64,000 nt of DNA. It comes from Magicicada septendecula (Eukaryota; Arthropoda; Insecta; Hemiptera; Cicadidae). The number at the start of each line of letters is the position of its first letter. Position 1 is the first letter of the stretch. Location: NCBI GenBank assembly GCA_034769895.1, contig CM068371.1, positions 406,641,969 through 406,705,968 of the forward strand, written 5' to 3'. The position numbers and the translations under genes are program-made. The notes beneath the pieces were generated by a model. That model was not told the origin of the DNA. It worked only from the letters and a program-made list of their open reading frames with translations, and did not search any database. Shown one piece after another: positions 1 through 12,500 of the stretch.

Positions 1-593
1 TCAATCTTCTTACTCAATTCTTGGGTACCTTCCTTCAATGAAGCTATGATTTTATTTGTCTCTTCCGTTTTCTTGTTCAATTCCCCTTTGAAATCTTCCT
101 TTAACGATTCGATATTTTTTGCTAGTGTCTCGTTATTTTTCTGACTGTCATCCATTTTCTTATGAATCGATTCCATATTTTTATTTAATTTTTCATTAAA
201 ATCTTCCTTTAATAATTCGATATTCTTCTGGCCGTCTTCCTTCAATTCTTCTTTTAATGATTCTATATTTCTCTGGCCGTCTTCCTTCAATTCTTCTTTT
301 AGTGATTCTATATTTCTCTGGCCGTCTTCCTTCAAGTCTTCTTTTAATTCTTTGTTATTATTTTTCAATGTTTCGTTGAACTTGCCCATCATTCTCTTCA
401 TCATTTCTAACAGGTTTGTGTCCCTCGTTTGTATGGGTCTCTCAATTTGTTCCTCTGGTTGTACAGGTCGGCTGGGTTCTGTAGGAGGTAATATTTCTTC
501 TAGATCCTCGACTGGCGTCACCTCCTTATCATCCATGTTTATTTCTTTCTCCACTTCCACCGCACGTTTCTTAGAGGTTGCTCTCCATTGCAT
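1..593 (-). CDS. Gag-like coiled-coil protein, C-terminus beyond window (element D)
   Basis: The minus-strand ORF starts at the ATG at 593-591. An in-frame TAA at 629-627 precedes it with no earlier ATG, and the frame stays open to the window edge. About 197 residues are visible. An acidic, proline-containing N-terminus of about 75 residues is followed by a long charged coiled coil with near-identical repeats built around ESLKEELKEDGQRN (three tandem copies, roughly residues 85-130). A MMKRMMGKF stretch before the coil resembles MMMRMMEQM in the ORF of element A (6073-7638) and the coil of element C, so I read it as the N-terminus of a retrotransposon Gag. The ATG lies about 85 bp inside the inferred LTR end and primer-binding site, as expected for gag. 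No capsid or zinc finger is visible in this part. The repeats could instead be a generic coiled coil, but the position argues for Gag. Confidence 0.65.
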   Translation of the reverse strand, partial: MQWRATSKKRAVEVEKEINMDDKEVTPVEDLEEILPPTEPSRPVQPEEQIERPIQTRDTNLLEMMKRMMGKFNETLKNNNKELKEDLKEDGQRNIESLKEELKEDGQRNIESLKEELKEDGQKNIELLKEDFNEKLNKNMESIHKKMDDSQKNNETLAKNIESLKEDFKGELNKKTEETNKIIASLKEGTQELSKKI

Positions 594-655
594 TTTTTGT
601 TCTGTGTATTGCAGCTGCCTCGACAATTAGGTTGAATATTTTTTCACCTAATTCG

Positions 656-673
656 CTCGAACGTTGTACACCA
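656..673 (-). promoter_or_regulatory. Primer-binding site of element D
   Basis: On the minus strand an LTR-like end TGTAACA (683-677) is followed by AAT and then TGGTGTACAACGTTCGAG. This is the usual layout of LTR end, short spacer and TGG-initial primer-binding site, just upstream of the Gag ATG at 593. The CAACGT core resembles the tRNA-Lys site of insect gypsy elements, with several mismatches. The tRNA assignment is a guess. Confidence 0.45.
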
Positions 674-2396
674 ATTTGTTACAAGACGAGATCCGTCTAT
701 ATTTTAATTATTATTATAATTAGTCTCAGGGTTATTTATTTAATTTGTCAGGGTTATTTAGGGTCTTATATTTTGTTTATTATTATTATTCAAAGCTCGT
801 ACTTTATTATTAAGTCGTTGGTTAGTGATTTATTCCACCCAATTCAACCTATTGTTGAATCCGATAGTGAATAAATCAGTTACTTACACTTTTTATCATC
901 GTTTTAAATGTCAGTTTATTTGGTTTAAAAAATGTTTTTTAATTCACTTCTTAGAGTTGATTCACTTGAAGTTCCGTTGGCTCTCCGTTGATCGGCGGTG
1001 GTGAGATGATCAGTAATGTCCTGCCTATACACTAACATAAACATACACAAACATGATATTTACGATAATTTATACTGTGTAATAATATATATAGGTCGGT
1101 GCGGTTGGAAAAAATCATACCATTTGAATGATTCGCTCTGGAAGTCTGGTACCAACCGTCTCGTTTTTCTCACTAAGCTGTATCTACTGATTACAATAAA
1201 AGCCAAATCTTTCAAAGGTTAAAATGACAATAATGATTTATTCAACTCTAGAACAATAAAATTTAATACAATAATATCATTTACTTTCCTTTTGGCTAAC
1301 AGTTAAATTCGAACATGGACTCTAAAACATTTAAAAATCTCAGGTTGGTATGACTGCATTTGGCTAGTCAAATAATTTTGTTGGTAAACAAATAGGTTAT
1401 AAAGTGTTATTAATCTTGTAATGTTAGTAATAATAGTACTAGTAGTAATAATAGTAGTAGGTTCTTTGAGTCTGCAAAATACACATAATTAATAAAATTG
1501 CTGCGGTTATAATAAGTAGATAAAATATAAACTCAATGATTATTAATTTGAAAGAATATAAAGTATGAACAACAGTTCATGGTTAAACATTGAAGTTGAG
1601 ATAGGTTTGTGCAACCTTGTTTGTTTAAAAGTTATTAATTATTTGTTAACCAGTGATAATAATTATTAGAATTCAGTGTCATGGATTATTATCATCTCCT
1701 AGACTGGATATACATAACTCAGGTATTTGTAATTCATTTGATATATTTATGCCACCCTCTGGTGTAGCTCTTAATTAATTATTGAAATAAAATATAGAAC
1801 ACTCTTATCTTACTAATGGTTAGGGCACATACTCCCTGCATTGGTTATACAATGTCTTTGCTTATACTGATACATTAGAATCATATAAATGGTTAAAATT
1901 GTCGTTAATGAAAGCGTTCAATTTTGACATTGTTTATCTGTATTACAGAGTTCCCTTCCTTTTGGAATTGAGTATTTAATTGATTAACTGATGTTAATTC
2001 AATTCGCTATTAGCGTTCTGTTATATATATATTACTATACAATCATAATATAATAGTTGTGGGTATTTGATACTTGCGTAACTGGTCGTTCGTAGGGTTT
2101 ACACTTTTTCGTAAAATTTTTTAATTAATTAAAATTCTTTAATTAATTAATTAAACTTTTATAACTGCACTACACTCACTCCTATGCGCATGTACTCCGA
2201 ATTATTTTCACTTAAAAATATACTACACTATTTTCTTCAGTAGACATAACCTCCACTCATGGTTTGAGGTTAGCGTATGTTTACATCTGGCCGCTGTCAA
2301 ACGCACGTTTTTTCTGGATGAACGGCGTGCATGTAGTTCGTCTCGTTGCTGGTAAAAGACTGTTTTTGCTTCCTCTGTCGGAATGATGCATTTCGT

Positions 2397-2418
2397 ATTT
2401 TTTATAGGATCTGATTGG
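2397..2418 (-). promoter_or_regulatory. Putative LTR promoter of element D
   Basis: On the minus strand CCAATCAG (2418-2411) is followed at once by a TATAAAAAAT TATA box (2406-2397). Transcription would start near 2370 and run leftward through the LTR into gag at 593. Confidence 0.4.
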
Positions 2419-2928
2419 TCAATATATTTTAATTCATCTATTTTCGGCGGGCTTCGTCAAAACAGACGCTTACAAACGCGTCACCTGCTGGTGTTGAGAT
2501 TAAGAATTTGTGGTCAACATACCCACGCGCAAGGGCTCAGCATCATACAATTATTTTTATAAGTCCAATACTTATAACTGCACTGATGTCATTTTAATTA
2601 CCCTCATTGTTTCTAATTTTTTATGACGATTATTTTGAATATATTTCATCATGACATCATATATTTCAGATTCGGGGTTGCTGAAATCGCACTTGGTATA
2701 TACACTTAGTGTCCATTAAGCTATTAATTATTATTAATACATTGTTTTTATTCCATATTTGATGGTAATAACGTATTCTTATCTTACTGTACAATTTTCC
2801 CTTAAAACTATGCCTTAATATTAATACTATGTCCGTTTTCATAGATTCAATCCTAGGTCTATGACTATACATATTTGTTTTTTCTTATATTTTAATAATA
2901 CTAATATTTAACTAATTTCTAATAGGGC

Positions 2929-2932
2929 CTAT
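2929..2932. repeat. Target-site duplication CTAT, left copy (element A)
   Basis: CTAT directly precedes the TGTAAC start of the first LTR and recurs directly after the second LTR (12628-12631). This defines a complete insertion with a 4-bp duplication. Confidence 0.85.
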
Positions 2933-5900
2933 TGTAACATCACAAGATGTTACCTAACCTGAATGTATGTTATCAGATTTTATAAGGACAAACCAATAAA
3001 GTAAATAGGAATATAATAGTAAAAAGAACCAAGAAAGGAGAAACCAAGAAAGAAGAATGAAGCAGAAGTGCCATATGAAACAGTAACCCAAGGGTTGTTT
3101 GACACTACAACTAGACTAAGACTAAAACGAACTGATGGACAGAGTAAATTTACATTCAGCTGTCAATCCAGTCAGTAGTTGATGTAAACCGAATGTTATA
3201 TGTAAATAAAAAATGAATTAATAAGCAGTTAAATACTGTGAAAGCAGAATTAGCATTTTGCCGATAATAGATTTGACAATGACTAGTAAATTATGAATGC
3301 CAAAACTAAAGTTAACAATGGCTACATAGTGAGAACAAAGATGTATTTCAGCATCAAATATACTTGTGAGAAAAGAGAACTATTTATAAGAGAGAATCTT
3401 ATACAAATAAGATATCTCCACAATTTACCGAACTGAGAACCAATAAGCATTATTAAGGCAAAATTCCAATATAGGCGATATGTCTTAGCAACGCTTAGAC
3501 CAAACATTAGTCAGTAAATTGACTATTGAGAATTAACACAAGTGTAAATTAAAATACACCGAACAATGGTTATGCCCTGACATAACAAAAAACATTATTA
3601 AAACAATAGGTTTAATCATAATTTTAATTGTTAAACAGTAGATTAGAACGAATTAGCATAAAACGAAATGTCATAGTAAGTAGGATCATTCATTACAATA
3701 TATAGAGTTTAGGTGTACACATAATGTTCAGTAAGGATGTCAGTACAGCATTAATGGTGTCCACACATAAACATTTGAATAATAAAATGATATGTGAACA
3801 CAAACAATATTAACCAAAAGTGTAAAATCGGCGACTCAGAAAAAGCAGACGACAGTGAAAGTGATGTACCCGAACATTGGTTTTATAACAATGTCGGTCA
3901 AAGTGAAAGTAATTCGATATCGAGTGATATCAAATTAAAGGAGAAAAAACGATCTTTAATTTTATAATGATATCAACCCAATCGCAACTGTATTTAGTGC
4001 GGGAGAGATGTTAGCATCATTCTAAAAATGTGCATCAGAAAACTGTTCATGAATAATAACAACAATGACAGCTAGCTGTCACCTCTGCATTTGACGGTTA
4101 GAAAAAGCCGTTATCAACTGCCAAAAAATGATACGTCACACCGACACACCTGCCAGAGCCAATCAGAAAATTCGACAGTAATTAACATTTTTACCTAAGA
4201 CCGATCAAAGAACGGGGTATATAAGAACGGAACAGCCAATTTTGAGGCAGACTCTTACTGACCAGCATATAGCACAGACGTGTGCCCGCCATCTCTACAT
4301 TTTTAATAACTCTTAGCGTCATCTACATATTACATCGAAACAAATAGTTCAACAACAAGAAACGACTACTTCAAGTTAATCTACAGCAAACAACAGTGAT
4401 TAAGTGCAGTATCATTTTAATTTTGTGCGGGAATAACGAACAGAAAATAATTTATTGTTATTATTCACGATCCATTTTAATCAGAAGAGGATCGCATTAT
4501 TCTGTTCTTGTGCGAGTTTAGTGCCAAAACCCAGTAATCATTATAATCCGATTACTGAAGTGATTAATAAGTTTTAATTAAATAATTAAAACTCAGAAGG
4601 TAACAGTGCAATCATTACTAATTTTTACCTGAGCGCCATAACCTGTACTTTTTTCAACACTAGTCTGTACTGACGCAAAACACAAAAACATTTTAAGATT
4701 ACACCACGTCTCAATTTATTATATTAATTTGTTATTATGAATTAAGCTATATGTTAGTCGTAAGGGTTCTCACATGATAAACATTGTCACTAAAAAAGCA
4801 AGCGTTGATGAAACGCGCGATCTTTCAACAGATCAATTTTTATTTTGTTTACTTTACGAAAGTAACCTAAAAACTTTGTTGATCAATTTTATATCAAAAA
4901 GATTATTGGATATTGTGTAGGCATAATTGTTTTTCTTCGTGTCTCAAAGAATTCACTACTGAGATTTTCATAATGTTAATGTTAAAAATAAATAACATCT
5001 GGACTTAGCCAGATTTATAATTCATGTTCTGAGCAAGCCGCATAAGGCATATAATGACTGTCTTTTAATTGTACAACTTTGTATGTTTGCTTTATATTTG
5101 TTTTTGAATTCTCTATGAGGGTATAAATAAAACCCATTACTAACAGCATCACCTGATTTGATTTATTTCTATAGCATAATTAAATATTTTCTTTTAAAAA
5201 ACTTAAACAACCTTCTGTTGTGTTTAATATTTTGGAATAGTATTGCCAAAAGGTGATACTCAATTATTTTAAATTTTCTAATCATTCAGTAATTTTATGT
5301 GTGGGTTTTACACGGGATTTTCCCTGAATAAATCCGTGTGGCACCCACTAATTAATAAACAAGGTAATCTAACCTTGCAACCAAGTGAGTCGGTGGTTGT
5401 AAACTGAGTTGACAGTTTAATGAACTTCTAGTAAACACGACCAGGTACGTAAAAGTATATTTTTGTTTATGATATTGTCCAGACATTACGAGACGTGACA
5501 CACTCAGACTACCTGCAATCTGAAGAAGAAGTTTCACTGCCAGTTTCACCCAGACGATAACCATTATCAAGCAACCAACTGCTGTACTTTACGTTTCAAC
5601 TTAAGCTAATTTAGCATTTAATTATAATCAACCTCACTATTTTATTTATTTAATATAAGGGAATTCTTTTAAACAAGTATAATTAAACCATTGTAAACAC
5701 TGTGAGTAACTTTGAATGTTTCATTTTAAATTACTTTACTACATTAGTAACCTTCGATTAGAAACAACTATTCCAAACATTGATTTATCTCAAAAGAATA
5801 TTTCACACATAATTGAACTTTGTTTTACCGAGACTTTTAATATTTTAAACACGAATATAATTTTAAATAACCACACATTTATTTCATTTCAAGTTAATTA

Positions 5901-5981
5901 TAAACGTAATTTAAACGTAACTTAAATTTGATTTTAATAAACCTTAATTTTATAAACACACCCGATAAGTGGTAGGTTATA
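2933..5981 (+). repeat. 5' LTR of element A
   Basis: This 3049-bp LTR starts TGTAACATC and ends GGTTATA. The end is fixed by the primer-binding site three bases later and by the target duplications of two insertions in the window. It therefore ends in TA, not the usual CA. The first 21 bases contain a perfect 8-bp stem, GTAACATC/GATGTTAC, with a 4-base loop. U3 carries a TATA box at 4218-4225, and AATAAA occurs at 5126-5131. The short minus-strand ORFs inside it recur in all three LTR copies only because the LTR recurs. Confidence 0.85.
4218..4225 (+). promoter_or_regulatory. TATA box of the element A 5' LTR
   Basis: TATATAAG lies in a locally GC-richer stretch about 50 bases after a reverse CCAAT-like GCCAATCAG. 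The same box occurs at 10816-10823 in the second LTR and reversed at 24195-24202 in the solo LTR. Transcription should start about 30 bp downstream and run into the internal region. Confidence 0.6.
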
Positions 5982-5984
5982 AAT

Positions 5985-6002
5985 TGGCGCACCAACTAGT
6001 GT
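5985..6002 (+). promoter_or_regulatory. Primer-binding site of element A
   Basis: TGGCGCACCAACTAGTGT begins three bases after the LTR end GGTTATA. The position and TGG start fit a tRNA primer site. I do not recognise the tRNA. Confidence 0.55.
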
Positions 6003-6072
6003 GGCTTAAAAAATATTAAATAAATATATTTTTTATATTTTATATCAGCCCGGTAGACACGAAAAAATTAAC

Positions 6073-7638
6073 ATGCCACACACCCACCAATACGATACAA
6101 GATATAAGGACAGTAGGGTAGGAGAAATGCAACGGGATGTAGATACATACGAAGAGCAACCCACAGACGAGATGGAAGTTATTACAATCAATAATATCGA
6201 AACTAGTACCGACGAAATACCTCATGTAGAACCAGAGATGGAAATAATAGTCAGCGACCAACCGAACAAAACAACAGAAGGGACCAGGATGGAGAGTATG
6301 ATGATGAGAATGATGGAACAGATGACGAAAAATAATGACTCGATGAATAAAAATATGGAAACATTAAAAGAAGATGGTAGGAAATCCCGAGAAGAAAATC
6401 AAAGGAATGTCGAGGTGTTAAATAAAAATATGGAATCGCTTAGTAAAAATATGGAATCGCTGAAGGAGGACCTAAATAAAAGGATTGACAATACTCATAA
6501 GTCTATGGACGCGCTGAACAGTAAAATCGACGATAACAGTCAAGCCATTAGAGAAGAATTGAACACCGCCTTAATGAAAATTAGCCAAAAAATGGATGAA
6601 ATGAATAACCGGAAGTGGAGAGAAGAACGGAAGGTATCCGAAGACAAAAACATGGAACAAATGAGTCCAGAGCCTGAGAATAGTGAAGAAGGAAAGGACG
6701 ACAACGACTCAGAGATAGAAGAAGTACCAAATGATGAAACCATGGAAGAATTAAGTCTACAATCCGAAGACACTGGTAAACAAACTGAGAACAAAGAAGA
6801 CTCGAAAGCATTGGTGCCTGAGGATACACACCATAGGAATGAAGAGAACATTCAGCATAAAGAAGCTATCATTAAAAATGTAAAGAACAAGATAATTAAG
6901 AAAACAGGAGAGAAAGAGACAAAGATAAAAGGAATAATACGCTCTAAGAAAACAAGGATTACAAAGGAAATATTAGAGATGACCAGGAGTGGATTGATTA
7001 ACTTCGTGGACAACCCAATTATTAGTCATAGAGCAAGAACCAACGGTAAGAAGTATAAACCAAACTTCATAAAAATATTAAAAATAAATCACCATAAAAC
7101 CGTGGGTAAAAAATTAAATAAGAATCCGATTAAATTAAATATACCACCAAATAAAATACACCAAACAAAATCAATCGATTCCTTAATGAATAACCGATCA
7201 TTAAACCATTTAATTAATGACCCAGATGACGGAACGATTAAAACAACGTTACATGCCATTGGCTATGTTATGACGGAGAAAGTCATAAACAATGAGGTAT
7301 TTAAAGCGAATACTCCTAGAAGAAAGAAGCTTCACAGGGAGAAGGAAAATGATCAAGAACGACTGGACCAGCTTATTGAAAGGTACGCTCAAAGAATAAG
7401 GGAAATGCGGAAGAAGAGAGACCAAGCGATGGAAGAATCCAACCAGGAAATGAACAAAGGTCAACCCGGATTAGAAGAAGGGCCAGACATCAATAATAGC
7501 CAAGGCCCAGAGTACAATGAACACAGGAATACCAAGGATGATGAGAGGAAGAAGGCAAGGAAACGGGGGGCCAATGACTATCTGGTAGCCGCCAAGTGGA
7601 AGAACCGCCTGATAGGAAAGTATCTCCAAGACCACTAG
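6073..7638 (+). CDS. Gag-like coiled-coil protein of element A, 521 aa
   Basis: This is the only long ORF of element A, starting 71 bp after the primer-binding site. An acidic N-terminus (about residues 1-70) leads to a methionine-rich segment (MMMRMMEQM) and a long coiled coil with NMESL and NMETLKEDG repeats (about 72-185). An acidic stretch follows (about 195-250), and then a strongly basic, Lys/Asn-rich half (about 265-380). The C-terminus is charged, with an Arg/Glu helix (about 415-455), and ends in KYLQDH. The coiled coil resembles the Gag N-termini of elements D and C. I see no capsid helices, no CCHC or other zinc finger and no protease motif. Its place right after the primer-binding site makes a structural or RNA-binding Gag-like role likely, but this is inference. 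The basic half may bind RNA. Confidence 0.75.
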   Translation: MPHTHQYDTRYKDSRVGEMQRDVDTYEEQPTDEMEVITINNIETSTDEIPHVEPEMEIIVSDQPNKTTEGTRMESMMMRMMEQMTKNNDSMNKNMETLKEDGRKSREENQRNVEVLNKNMESLSKNMESLKEDLNKRIDNTHKSMDALNSKIDDNSQAIREELNTALMKISQKMDEMNNRKWREERKVSEDKNMEQMSPEPENSEEGKDDNDSEIEEVPNDETMEELSLQSEDTGKQTENKEDSKALVPEDTHHRNEENIQHKEAIIKNVKNKIIKKTGEKETKIKGIIRSKKTRITKEILEMTRSGLINFVDNPIISHRARTNGKKYKPNFIKILKINHHKTVGKKLNKNPIKLNIPPNKIHQTKSIDSLMNNRSLNHLINDPDDGTIKTTLHAIGYVMTEKVINNEVFKANTPRRKKLHREKENDQERLDQLIERYAQRIREMRKKRDQAMEESNQEMNKGQPGLEEGPDINNSQGPEYNEHRNTKDDERKKARKRGANDYLVAAKWKNRLIGKYLQDH

Positions 7639-9516
7639 TACTGAACATATGTAAGGTATCCCCAATTATAGACCCAATAGAGTGGAAGAGCACATATAAC
7701 CCCATGAATATCGACTACTAAAAAATAATTAATATTAAGGACGGATAATATGTAGTAGTGAGCAACATTTTTCACCCGAACGTTTAGGGTATAAAAGATA
7801 AAATATATATGTTTAAAAAACCATTACTATAAACAAACTCATTTGTTGTTAAGCTACAAAATATTGAAGGTAACTAATTGACCATAACTAATCAATTTGC
7901 CTTATCAAGTTACGAAAGTGTGTAGAATTAAAATAAACCAAACTATTTGTTACTGGTGAAAAAGAACCAGATCTATCACACCAAAGGATAGAAAATTATG
8001 TAATGTCAATCAAATGATTTAATAAGAAAAAGACATCTATTATATCACAAAGAGCCAATAGTGGCATATAAATATAATTACTATACTATACTTAGAGAAA
8101 AATGTGTATCCAAATGAATATTCTATGTCACTTAATGTTTATAAAATGATTATTGTGTACCTCTCATAAAGCTAAAATATTATATAAAATCGTCCAGAAT
8201 AAAGGTTCACCCAACTAACCTTTGAAGGAGTAGAGAGGCAGTATAACAAAGTGTGTAAAATAAAAGAAGGACATTATTATGGAATGTAAGGAAAGAGAAA
8301 AAATATTTGTAAAACAAACCATGTAAACCCCAAGAATATCTATATAATTAGATATTAGTATGTTATCGTATTGTCAAATGAAATTGTAATTATAGAATAT
8401 TGTATAGTATAAATCATCCAGAATAAGTGAAAACCACCATCACTTGAAGGAGTAGAGAAGAAAAATAACAAAGAGTGTTAATTGTATGGATAACTATTGT
8501 TATAATGGAATGAAAGAAAAGAAAAATGTTTGTCAATTATCAAATATTGTACATCACCAGAATATGTCAGCGAACATCAAAAAAAAAAAAAAACCATTTA
8601 GTATACCAACAATGTAAGCCCTGATAGTTCAGGATGAATATAACTTGTTAAGAAAGATTTAATGAACTATTGTGAAAACAAAAATATTGTAGACTCTAGA
8701 TAGAACAAACCAAATGCATAAGTACTATAAGCATCAAAATAAGTGTATAATCTTAAGAATATTTAAGCAAACCAAAGCAAATGTTAACTAGTACAAAAAA
8801 AGTAACTATATAGCTGATAAAAGCATAGCTAAAAATATCAAGTCTAAAAGAGATAATTACCTGTAAGAAAGAAAGTATGTTAGCTAGTATAAAGATGGAA
8901 ATGTGATCTAAATGAAAACCTCTGATACCTTGAATATTATAGTGAATATATTATATTATTGAATATGAAGGACATGTGTTATATTTTTTTGAGTTGTGAT
9001 AGTGCAACTATTGCCAGGTGCAATGTTTATTTTTTTCTCAGACAGAGAAGAGTAATGCCTCTGAATCTGAGAATGTGTAGTGAGGAACGGCAGAGGATGT
9101 TAGCCATAGTGAGCCACCCTGATTCCGAAACCTCTACAACAGTTAGGGAATTATATTGTATTAATGTATCAAGGAATATTATGAATGAATCTGTGAGGTA
9201 TGAATTATAATAACCATTAAGATAATCACGAATGTAAAGATATGTGATAAGAAAGTAGACTGTGAATAAGACAGGAAATTATTAACTTAAAAAACAAGAT
9301 CTATTGTAGTTAAATGACTTAGAGAGTAAGCCACTTGAAAATACTAGTAAAGTAAAGAGTTCTATCACTAGATAAAAAATCAAACTAGAGTAATACACCA
9401 ATAGTATGTTTAAGAAATCAAAGAGTACAAGAAAAAAAAACTATAAGAGTATACTAAGAAACTGACATGAATTGATAATTTTACAAAAAATAAATTTTTC
9501 TCAAATGATCAATTTT
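7639..9516 (+). other. Non-coding 3' internal region of element A
   Basis: This is 1.9 kb of AT-rich sequence between the gag-like stop and the purine tract. No reading frame longer than about 80 codons and no polymerase-type motif was seen on either strand. Confidence 0.6.
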
Positions 9517-9530
9517 AAAGAGGGTGTATA
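9517..9530 (+). promoter_or_regulatory. Polypurine tract of element A
   Basis: AAAGAGGGTGTATA lies directly before the TGTAAC start of the second LTR, where plus-strand DNA priming is expected. Confidence 0.5.
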
Positions 9531-12500
9531 TGTAACATCACAAGATGTTACCTAACCTGAATGTATGTTATCAGATTTTATAAGGACAAACCAATAAAGT
9601 AAATAGGAATATAATAGTAAAAAGAACCAAGAAAGGAGAAACCAAGAAAGAAGAATGAAGCAGAAGTGCCACATGAAACAGTAACCCAAGGGCTGTTTGA
9701 CACTACAACTAGACTAAGACTAAACCGAACTGATGGACAGAGTAAATTTACATTCAGCTGTCAATCCAGTCAGTAGTTGATGTAAACCGAATGTTATATG
9801 TAAATAAAAAATGAATTAATAAGCAGTTAAATACTGTGAAAGCAGAATTAGCATTTTGCCGATAATAGATTTGACAATGACTAGTAAATTATGAATGCCA
9901 AAACTAAAGTTAACAATGGCTACATAGTGAGAACAAAGATGTATTTCAGCATCAAATATACTTGTGAGAAAAGAGAACTATTTATAAGAGAGAATCTTAT
10001 ACAAATAAGATATCTCCACAATTTACCGAATTGAGAACTAATAAGCATTATTAAGGCAAAATTCCAATATAGGCGATATGTCTTAGCAACGCTTAGACCA
10101 AACATTAGTCAGTAAATTGACTATTGAGAATTAACACAAGTGTAAATTAAAATACACCGAACAATGGTTATGCCCTGACATAACAAAAAACATTATTAAA
10201 ACAATAGGTTTAATCATAATTTTAATTGTTAAACAGTAGATTAGAACGAATTAGCATAAAACGAAATGTCATAGTAAGTAGGATCATTCATTACAATATA
10301 TAGAGTTTAGGTGTACACATAATGTTCAGTAAGGATGTCAGTACAGCATTAATGGTGTTCGCACATAAACATTTGAATAATAAAATGATATGTGAACACA
10401 AACAATATTAACCAAAAGTGTAAAATCGGCGACTCAGAAAAAGCAGACGACAGTGAAAGTGATGTACCCGAACATTGGTTTTATAACAATGTCGGTCAAA
10501 GTGAAAGTAATTCGATATCAAGTGATATCAAATTAAAGGAGAAAAAACGATCTTTAATTTTATAATGATATCAACCCAATCGCAACTGTATTTAGTGCGG
10601 AAGAGATGTTAGCATCATTCTAAAAATGTGCATCAGAAAACTGTTCATGAATAATAACAACAATGACAGCTAGCTGTCACCTCTGCATTTGACGGTTAGA
10701 AAAAGCCGTTATCAACTGCCAAAAAATGATACGTCACACCGACACACCTGCCAGAGCCAATCAGAAAATTCGACAGTAATTAACATTTTTACCTAAGACC
10801 GATCAAAGAACGGGGTATATAAGAACGGAACAGCCAATTTTGAGGCAGACTCTTACTGACCAGCATATAGCACAGACGTGTGCCCGCCATCTCTACATTT
10901 TTAATAACTCTTAGCGTCATCTACATATTACATCGAAACAAATAGTTCAACAACAAGAAACGACTACTTCAAGTTAATCTACAGCAAACAACAGTGATTA
11001 AGTGCAGTATCATTTTAATTTTGTGCGGGAATAACGAACAGAAAATAATTTATTGTTATTATTCACGATCCATTTTAATCAGAAGAGGATCGCATTATTC
11101 TGTTCTTGTGCGAGTTTAGTGCCAAAACCCAGTAATCATTATAATCCGATTACTGAAGTGATTAATAAGTTTTAATTAAATAATTAAAACTCAGAAGGTA
11201 ACAGTGCAATCATTACTAATTTTTACCTGAGCGCCATAACCTGTACTTTTTTCAACACTAGTCTGTACTGACGCAAAACACAAAAACATTTTAAGATTAC
11301 ACCACGTCTCAATTTATTATATTAATTTGTTATTATGAATTAAGCTATATGTTAGTCGTAAGGGTTCTCACATGATAAACATTGTCACTAAAAAAGCAAG
11401 CGTTGATGAAACGCGCGATCTTTCAACAGATCAATTTTTATTTTGTTTACTTTACGAAAGTAACCTAAAAACTTTGTTGATCAATTTTATATCAAAAAGA
11501 TTATTGGATATTGTGTAGGCATAATTGTTTTTCTTCGTGTCTCAAAGAATTCACTACTGAGATTTTCATAATGTTAATGTTAAAAATAAATAACATCTGG
11601 ACTTAGCCAGATTTATAATTCATGTTCTGAGCAAGCCGCATAAGGCATATAATGACTGTCTTTTAATTGTACAACTTTGTATGTTTGCTTTATATTTGTT
11701 TTTGAATTCTCTATGAGGGTATAAATAAAACCCATTACTAACAGCATCACCTGATTTGATTTATTTCTATAGCATAATTAAATATTTTCTTTTAAAAAAC
11801 TTAAACAACCTTCTGTTGTGTTTAATATTTTGGAATAGTATTGCCAAAAGGTGATACTCAATTATTTTAAATTTTCTAATCATTCAGTAATTTTATGTGT
11901 GGGTTTTACACGGGATTTTCCCTGAATAAATCCGTGTGGCGCCCACTAATTAATAAACAAGGTAATCTAACCTTGCAACCAAGTGAGTTGGTGGTTGTAA
12001 ACTGAGTTGACAGTTTAATGAACTTCTAGTAAACACGACCAGGTACGTAAAAGTATATTTTTGTTTATGATATTGTCCAGACATTACGAGACGTGACACA
12101 CTCAGACTACCTGCAATCTGAAGAAGAAGTTTCACTGCCAGTTTCAACCAGACGATAACCATTATCAAGCAACCAACTGCTGTACTTTACGTTTCAACTT
12201 AAGCTAATTTAGCATTTAATTATAATCAACCTCACTATTTTATTTATTTAATATAAGGGAATTCTTTTTAAACAAGTATAATTAAACCATTGTAAACACT
12301 GTGAGTAACTTTGAAAGTTTCATTTTAAATTACTTTACTACATTAGTAACCTTCGATTAGAAACAACTATTCCAAACATTGATTTATCTCAAAAGAATAT
12401 TTCACACATAATTGAACTTTGTTTTACCGAGACTTTTAATATTTTAAACACGAATATAATTTTAAATAACCACACATTTATTTTATTGCAAGTTAATTGT

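Larger units (their letters stand above)
677..2932 (-). repeat. 5' LTR of element D, gag-proximal part (split by element A)
   Basis: This runs from the inferred LTR 3' end (TGTAACA at 683-677, next to the primer-binding site) to the insertion point of element A. It lacks long ORFs and contains a minus-strand CCAAT box and TATA box near 2400, a promoter layout expected of U3. The distal part appears to be 12632-13436. With A and one copy of its CTAT duplication removed, the LTR totals about 3061 bp, close to the 3049 bp LTR of family A. No second D LTR lies in the window, so the assignment rests on structure alone. Confidence 0.45.

Noticed and set aside
3322..3507. 61-codon ORF repeated at 9920-10105 and 24913-25098
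   Set aside because: The repetition is explained by the three copies of the family A LTR. It has no domain and no sign of selection visible here.
6540..6851. 103-codon Ser-rich minus-strand ORF
   Set aside because: Antisense of the coiled-coil region of the element A ORF, produced by codon bias.
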